9,545 nt of DNA. Origin: an uncultured Gammaproteobacteria bacterium (GTDB lineage Bacteria > Pseudomonadota > Gammaproteobacteria > SZUA-140). The stretch lies in assembly GCA_945788675.1 (NCBI GenBank), contig CALZMY010000135.1, forward strand, positions 1 to 9,545, given 5' to 3'. This document shows positions 4,890 to 9,545 of the stretch, piece after piece. The first letter of the stretch is position 1. Each line of letters opens with the position of its first letter. A program made the position numbers and the translations under genes. The notes under the pieces were generated by a model. That model saw nothing but the letters and a program-made list of their open reading frames with translations, was not told where the DNA came from and ran no database searches.

Positions 4890-7772
4890 ATGGGCCGACC
4901 TTCTAAAAATAAATCACTGGGTGAACTATGGGACAGTTCCTACCTTGCGGGCGGGAATGCGGCTTATCTGGAGCAGCTCTACGAAAATTATCTCGAAGAC
5001 CCAAATTCAGTAGACGAGACATGGCGCGAGCGTTTTGAAACCCTTCCACGTGTCAATGGTACTGATAAAGATATCTCGCATGCGGAAATCCAGGCGTCAT
5101 TTCGCCAGCTGGCAAGGCAGAAGCAGATTCGATTCAGCAGTGCGCAGTTGACATCCCCTGTCGGCTCCGCTCAAGGAGAAAAACAGGCACGGATTCTACA
5201 GTTCATCGATTCATACCGCTTTTTGGGTCATCTGCAGGCGACACTCGATCCCCTTGGAATGACTGAAATGGCAGAAGTGGTTGAGCTGAGACTCGCCCAT
5301 TATGGGCTTGCAGAGCAGGATATGGAGGTTGTTTTCCAGACGGGAACGCTCATCATTGACGGTGCAAATAGTGCACCACTGAAAAAAATCATTGAACAAC
5401 TGAAACGTCTTTACTGCGGTACTGCTGGTATCGAGTATATGCATATTTCAGAGGCGGCTGAACGTAACTGGATTATGCAGCGTGTCGAGGCAGGATACGG
5501 TTCGGGTACCTTTTCTGCCGAAGTTAAAAAACAGTTACTGGATCGCATCACGGCAGCAGAAGGACTTGAGCGCTATCTTCATACTAAATATACCGGTCAA
5601 AAAAGATTCTCACTGGAAGGCGCTGAGTCTCTGATCCCATTGCTGGATAAGATTGTGAAGCGTGGTGGTAGCCACGGTGTTAAAGAAATTATCGTGGGTA
5701 TGGCGCATCGTGGTCGACTGAATGTGCTGATCAATATTATGGGTAAAAAGCCCTCTGATCTCTTTCTTGAGTTTGAAGGCAAGGCAAAAAAGAACGGTGA
5801 AGGAACCGGTGATGTTAAATATCATCTCGGTTATTCGTCTAATATTAACACCCCAGGTGGGCCTGTTCACGTGGCGCTTGCTTTTAATCCATCGCATCTG
5901 GAGATTGTGGGGCCGGTCGTCGAAGGGTCTGTACGTGCCAGGCAGGAGGGGCGCAATGATAATGCGGGCGATCAGGTTGTACCAATAGTCATTCACGGTG
6001 ATGCGGCATTTGCGGGCCAGGGGGTGGTGATGGAGACACTTAACATGTCCCAGTCACGTGGATATGCCACTAAAGGCACTATTCATATTGTCATCAATAA
6101 CCAGGTTGGTTTTACCACTAGTAATCAGAAGGATGCCCGTTCAACCCTCTACTGCACTGATGTTGCGAAGATGGTCAATGCGCCAATATTTCATGTTAAC
6201 GGAGATGATCCGGAAGCTGTATTATTTGTGACTCAGATTGCACTCGATTACCGCATGACTTTTCATAAAGATGTTGTCATCGATCTGGTCTGTTACCGTC
6301 GTCATGGCCACAGTGAGGCCGATGAGCCATCTGCTACCCAGCCCATCATGTATCAGCAGATTAAGTCAATGAAAACGACCAGGGCATTGTACGCTGATGC
6401 ACTTGTCAGTGGAGGGGTGATTGATGAAGGTGAAGCGACCGAGTTGATGAATAGATTCCGTGCCACGCTTGATGCTGGTAAGGGTGTGGTGCCTGAGTTT
6501 ATCCGTGAGGAAGAGATCGAAAACCCTTATACCTTTAACTGGCAACCTTATCTGAATGGTGACATTACGTTACCGGTGGATACGCGTGTTGCACTGACTA
6601 AGCTACGTCAATACGCGGAACAGATGCACCAGTTACCTGAGGGCTTTGTCCTTCATTCTAATGTGGATAAGATCTTTAATAGTCGACATAAGATGGCCGC
6701 TGGTGCGCTACCTGTCGACTGGGGTTTTGCCGAAAATATGGCCTACGCGACCCTGATGAAAGATGGTTTTAGCATTAGACTTTCCGGTCAGGATTGTGGT
6801 CGTGGCACATTTTTTCATCGTCATGCGGTGCTCTATAATCAGCAGGATGGTAATACCCATGTGCCATTACGTTATCTGACTGAAGGTGACGACTCAAACC
6901 CCGTCAATTTTCTGGTGATCAATTCGCTTTTATCGGAAGAGGCGGTGCTCGCATTTGAATATGGTTATGCTACCACTGACCCCAATACTTTGACTATCTG
7001 GGAGGCACAGTTTGGTGATTTCGCCAACAATGCACAAGTGGTGATCGACCAGTTTATCAGTGCTGGTGAACAGAAGTGGGGTCGCCTTAGTGGTCTTGTG
7101 ATGTTGTTACCTCATGGTTATGAGGGGCAGGGGCCGGAGCACTCATCTGCACGTCTTGAACGTTACATGCAACTCTGCGCGCAGCACAATATGCAGGTCT
7201 GTGTGCCGACAACGCCAGCACAGATGTTTCATCTGTTGCGTCGTCAGATGTTAATGAAATGTCGCAAGCCATTGATTGTGATGACACCAAAAAGTTTGTT
7301 GCGCCACCGTCGCGCAGTCAACTCGCTTGAAGACCTCTGTGATGGGAGTTTTCAGACCGTCATCCCTGAAACAGAGGCGCTGGATGATGCGAAGGTGAAG
7401 CGCGTTGTTATATGCAGTGGCAAGGTTTATTACGATCTTTTTGATAAACGTCAGCAAGATGAGCGAAATGATGTGGCTGTTGTTCGTATCGAACAGTTGT
7501 ATCCTTTTCCTAAAAATGCGCTTAAAAAAGAGCTCGATCGCTATCAAAATGCATCGAAATATATATGGTGCCAGGAAGAACCGATGAATCAGGGGGCCTG
7601 GTTTGCGAGCCAGCATCACATGCAAACATTGCTTGGCGATGGCTTTCATCTTGAATATGCCGGACGACCCTTTTCGGCAGCACCGGCTGTGGGTTATATT
7701 CCACTTCATATCGAACAGTTGCAGGATCTACTGGAGGATGCGCTAGGTGGCACCCCGGCCGCATCACAATGA
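4890..7772 (+). CDS. sucA: 2-oxoglutarate dehydrogenase E1 component
   Basis: Thiamine-diphosphate-dependent E1o of the TCA-cycle 2-oxoglutarate dehydrogenase complex; it decarboxylates 2-oxoglutarate and transfers succinyl to the lipoyl group of SucB. From ATG 4890 it has 960 residues, close to the family's usual 930-950. The N-terminal E2-binding region carries DSSYLAGGNAAYLEQLY. Active-site blocks are GMAHRGRLNVL (His273), KYHLGYSS (His312), the ThDP/Mg motif from HGDAAFAGQG (Asp371) to INNQVGF (Asn403-404), and CYRRHGHSEADEPS. The pyrimidine-binding and C-terminal parts show SGQDCGRGTFFHRH, FEYGYATTDP, LLPHGYEGQGPEHSS and RIEQLYPFP. All match the E. coli enzyme closely. The frame continues upstream to TTG 4872, but AGGTGG (4881-4886) sits before ATG 4890 and the extra residues have no family counterpart. 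The spacing is short, so the start is likely rather than certain. sucB follows after 32 bases. Confidence 0.98.
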   Translation: MGRPSKNKSLGELWDSSYLAGGNAAYLEQLYENYLEDPNSVDETWRERFETLPRVNGTDKDISHAEIQASFRQLARQKQIRFSSAQLTSPVGSAQGEKQARILQFIDSYRFLGHLQATLDPLGMTEMAEVVELRLAHYGLAEQDMEVVFQTGTLIIDGANSAPLKKIIEQLKRLYCGTAGIEYMHISEAAERNWIMQRVEAGYGSGTFSAEVKKQLLDRITAAEGLERYLHTKYTGQKRFSLEGAESLIPLLDKIVKRGGSHGVKEIIVGMAHRGRLNVLINIMGKKPSDLFLEFEGKAKKNGEGTGDVKYHLGYSSNINTPGGPVHVALAFNPSHLEIVGPVVEGSVRARQEGRNDNAGDQVVPIVIHGDAAFAGQGVVMETLNMSQSRGYATKGTIHIVINNQVGFTTSNQKDARSTLYCTDVAKMVNAPIFHVNGDDPEAVLFVTQIALDYRMTFHKDVVIDLVCYRRHGHSEADEPSATQPIMYQQIKSMKTTRALYADALVSGGVIDEGEATELMNRFRATLDAGKGVVPEFIREEEIENPYTFNWQPYLNGDITLPVDTRVALTKLRQYAEQMHQLPEGFVLHSNVDKIFNSRHKMAAGALPVDWGFAENMAYATLMKDGFSIRLSGQDCGRGTFFHRHAVLYNQQDGNTHVPLRYLTEGDDSNPVNFLVINSLLSEEAVLAFEYGYATTDPNTLTIWEAQFGDFANNAQVVIDQFISAGEQKWGRLSGLVMLLPHGYEGQGPEHSSARLERYMQLCAQHNMQVCVPTTPAQMFHLLRRQMLMKCRKPLIVMTPKSLLRHRRAVNSLEDLCDGSFQTVIPETEALDDAKVKRVVICSGKVYYDLFDKRQQDERNDVAVVRIEQLYPFPKNALKKELDRYQNASKYIWCQEEPMNQGAWFASQHHMQTLLGDGFHLEYAGRPFSAAPAVGYIPLHIEQLQDLLEDALGGTPAASQ

Positions 7773-7804
7773 AAGATGCTGGATAAATTTAAAAAGGATG
7801 ACCG

Positions 7805-9034
7805 ATGGCAATCGATGTAAAAGTACCCAGCTTCCCTGAATCTGTGGCCGATGGCTCGGTCATCGCATGGCATAAAAAAGCAGGTGAACAGGTTAAGCGT
7901 GATGAAGTCCTGGCGGAGATCGAAACTGACAAGGTCGTTTTTGAAGTTCCGGCCCCTGAAGATGGTGTGCTGAGTGAGATCATTGAAAACGAAGGGGCGA
8001 CGGTGTTATCCCAGCAACTGCTAGGCCGAATTGAAGCGGGGAGCGTGGCGACTACGACGACATCCACTCCAGCAGAAGCCGTTCAGCCTGCGCCAGCCAG
8101 TGAAGAAAAAAGTGTGACGACTGAGGCGGTTGTTATTGCCCCGGCTGCGCGTAAGTTGATGGCTGAAAATAACATTGATGCTGCTCAGGTGACAGGAAGT
8201 GGCAAGGGTGGGCGCATCCTTAAAGAGGATGTGCTTGCCGTGATAAATAGTGCGCCAGCTGTTAAGACCGCAGAAGGGGTACCGTCAGTACCGGTAGCGA
8301 CCAGCGTCGCTGCGGTTGCTGATAACGTCGATGGTCGCCCTGAAAAACGGGTGCCGATGAGTCGACTGCGAGCGCGTGTCGCTGAGCGACTACTTGAAGC
8401 GCAACATAATGCGGCAATGCTGACGACTTTCAATGAAGTGAATATGAAACCGGTGATGGAGCTGCGTGCCCGACACCGTGATCGTTTTGAAAAAGCGCAT
8501 GATGTACGACTTGGATTTATGTCCTTTTTTGTCAAGGCGACTGTTGAGGCATTGAAGCAGATTCCCGGGGTGAATGCTTCGATTGAAGGCAATGATGTAA
8601 TCTATCACGGTTTTTATGATATAGGCATTGCAGTCAGTTCACCTCGTGGGTTAGTGGTGCCTATTTTGCGAGATGTCGATCAAATGAGTATGGCTGAGAT
8701 TGAAGCGAAGATTTCAGAATATGCGGCAAAAGCGAAAAACAAGTCACTCTCAATCGAAGAAATCTCTGGCGGTACTTTTACGATTACCAATGGTGGGGTG
8801 TTTGGTTCGATGCTTTCAACGCCGATTATTAACCCACCGCAGAGCGGTATCCTGGGTATGCACAAGATTCAGGAGCGCGCAATGGTGGAGAATGGTGAGG
8901 TTGTCGTGCTACCGATGATGTACCTTGCACATTCATACGACCATCGTTTGATTGATGGTAAAGAGGCCGTGCAGTTTCTAGTTAAAATCAAGGAAATGCT
9001 TGAAGACCCAGCGCGTATTTTGCTGGAAGTGTAA
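7805..9034 (+). CDS. sucB: Dihydrolipoyllysine-residue succinyltransferase (E2o)
   Basis: Core E2 subunit of the 2-oxoglutarate dehydrogenase complex; it moves the succinyl group from E1 to CoA through a swinging lipoyl arm. Length is 409 residues, normal for the family. Residues 1-79 form one lipoyl domain with ETDKVVFEVPAP, Lys43 being the lipoylation site. An Ala/Pro/Thr/Glu-rich linker (80-108) follows. Residues about 110-147 are the peripheral-subunit-binding domain (APAARKLMAENNID, then GSGKGGRILKEDV). A second Ala/Val-rich linker leads to the catalytic domain from about 182 (RVPMSRLRARVAERL). Near the C-terminus HSYDHRLIDGKEAV contains the catalytic His380 and Asp384. A single lipoyl domain and the operon position point to E2o rather than the pyruvate E2. 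AAGGA (7794-7798) is six bases before ATG 7805. sucA ends 32 bases upstream and lpd begins 44 bases downstream. Confidence 0.98.
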   Translation: MAIDVKVPSFPESVADGSVIAWHKKAGEQVKRDEVLAEIETDKVVFEVPAPEDGVLSEIIENEGATVLSQQLLGRIEAGSVATTTTSTPAEAVQPAPASEEKSVTTEAVVIAPAARKLMAENNIDAAQVTGSGKGGRILKEDVLAVINSAPAVKTAEGVPSVPVATSVAAVADNVDGRPEKRVPMSRLRARVAERLLEAQHNAAMLTTFNEVNMKPVMELRARHRDRFEKAHDVRLGFMSFFVKATVEALKQIPGVNASIEGNDVIYHGFYDIGIAVSSPRGLVVPILRDVDQMSMAEIEAKISEYAAKAKNKSLSIEEISGGTFTITNGGVFGSMLSTPIINPPQSGILGMHKIQERAMVENGEVVVLPMMYLAHSYDHRLIDGKEAVQFLVKIKEMLEDPARILLEV

Positions 9035-9061
9035 GCGCGCTAAATAACAGCTTAAACCAGG

Positions 9062-9068
9062 AAGGAGG
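9062..9068 (+). promoter_or_regulatory. Strong ribosome-binding site of lpd
   Basis: AAGGAGG is a full Shine-Dalgarno match ten bases before ATG 9079. It favours this start over the in-frame ATG at 9100, which lies directly before the FAD-binding YDVVVIGAGPAG motif. Confidence 0.8.
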
Positions 9069-9078
9069 CTGCGAAAAA

Positions 9079-9545
9079 ATGTCCAAGCAAGATGATGCCA
9101 TGCAATATGATGTTGTTGTGATTGGTGCTGGCCCGGCTGGCTATGTGGCCGCTATTCGCTGTGCGCAATTAGGGCTCAAGACCGCCTGTGTCGACAAGTG
9201 GATCGGGGCGGGTGACAAACCGGCACTCGGCGGAACCTGCCTGAATGTTGGTTGCATCCCCTCAAAGGCGCTATTGGAGTCATCTGCCCGCTATGAAGAG
9301 GTTCAGCACTCCTTTAGTGATCACGGCATCACTGCCTCCGGGGTCGAACTCGATCTGGCCAGGATGATGGCGCGCAAAGATAAAGTGGTGGGTGACCTGA
9401 CCCAGGGGATCGTTGGGCTCTTTAAGGCGAACGGGGTCGACTGGCATCAGGGCAGTGGTAAGCTGCTAACCAAACAGCAGGTGCTGGTAACCGCGCATGA
9501 TGGTACGAGCGAGACACGACTCAGTGCAACCGACGTTATTCTCGC
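9079..9545 (+). CDS. lpd: Dihydrolipoamide dehydrogenase (E3), N-terminal part (3' end outside window)
   Basis: FAD-dependent E3 that reoxidises dihydrolipoamide and passes the electrons to NAD+, serving the 2-oxoglutarate complex and often other lipoyl enzymes. The frame is open from ATG 9079 to the window end, giving 155 of roughly 470-480 expected residues. VVVIGAGPAGYVAA (12-25) is the FAD dinucleotide-binding motif. GGTCLNVGCIPSKALL (51-66) holds the redox-active disulphide Cys54/Cys59. There is no N-terminal lipoyl domain, unlike the fused E3 found with some pyruvate dehydrogenases, and the place directly after sucB supports the 2-oxoglutarate (LpdG-like) role. The insert WIGAGDKPALGG before the disulphide motif is typical of the class with a longer loop there. 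The NAD and dimer domains lie beyond the edge. Confidence 0.96.
   Translation, partial: MSKQDDAMQYDVVVIGAGPAGYVAAIRCAQLGLKTACVDKWIGAGDKPALGGTCLNVGCIPSKALLESSARYEEVQHSFSDHGITASGVELDLARMMARKDKVVGDLTQGIVGLFKANGVDWHQGSGKLLTKQQVLVTAHDGTSETRLSATDVIL

Noticed and set aside
7251..7709. 152-codon open frame on the minus strand inside sucA
   Set aside because: It lies opposite a strongly conserved part of sucA, has no recognisable domain, and reads as an antisense shadow rich in Cys, His and Ile.
8185..8592. 135-codon open frame on the minus strand inside sucB
   Set aside because: It is Ser/Ala/Arg-rich in a way expected from the complement of the sucB coding sequence and has no family features.

Overview
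The window looks like the chromosome of a gammaproteobacterium. The SucA, SucB and Lpd proteins closely resemble E. coli/Pseudomonas-type orthologues as I recall them. The genes sit in the order sucA-sucB-lpd, and the DUF1631-type protein is of a kind I associate with Gamma- and Betaproteobacteria. Base composition looks moderate and even by eye. I cannot name a genus. All genes lie on the + strand, packing is dense, and I see no insertion sequence, tRNA, rRNA, CRISPR array or phage gene.

Layout: (1) 1-660, the C-terminal half of a NhaA Na+/H+ antiporter, cut by the window edge. (2) 661-835, a non-coding gap with a candidate promoter at the nhaA 3' end. (3) 836-1561, a ParA/MinD-type deviant Walker A ATPase with no ParB partner in view. 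(4) 1562-1642, a short gap with a perfect 9-bp inverted repeat that overlaps an exact TATAAT box. (5) 1643-4018, a 791-residue DUF1631-family protein. (6) 4047-4388, a small lipocalin-like lipoprotein. (7) 4473-4763, a 96-residue hypothetical protein rich in charged residues. (8) 4890-9545, the 2-oxoglutarate dehydrogenase operon sucA-sucB-lpd, with lpd cut by the right edge.

The best understood part is the TCA-cycle block. E1o (SucA) decarboxylates 2-oxoglutarate, E2o (SucB) carries the succinyl group on a lipoyl lysine and passes it to CoA, and E3 (Lpd) reoxidises the lipoamide with NAD+. Gaps of 32 and 44 bases between the three genes fit a single transcript. The lpd fragment has no stop codon inside the window, so it is easily missed by a simple ORF search.

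The less understood part is the ParA-like ATPase followed by the DUF1631 protein, the lipoprotein and the 96-residue protein. A ParA-type ATPase beside a large, acidic, uncharacterised protein could be a protein-positioning pair, but that is inference from gene order. No clearly new system can be demonstrated from the sequence alone; this four-gene stretch is the best candidate for a closer look.
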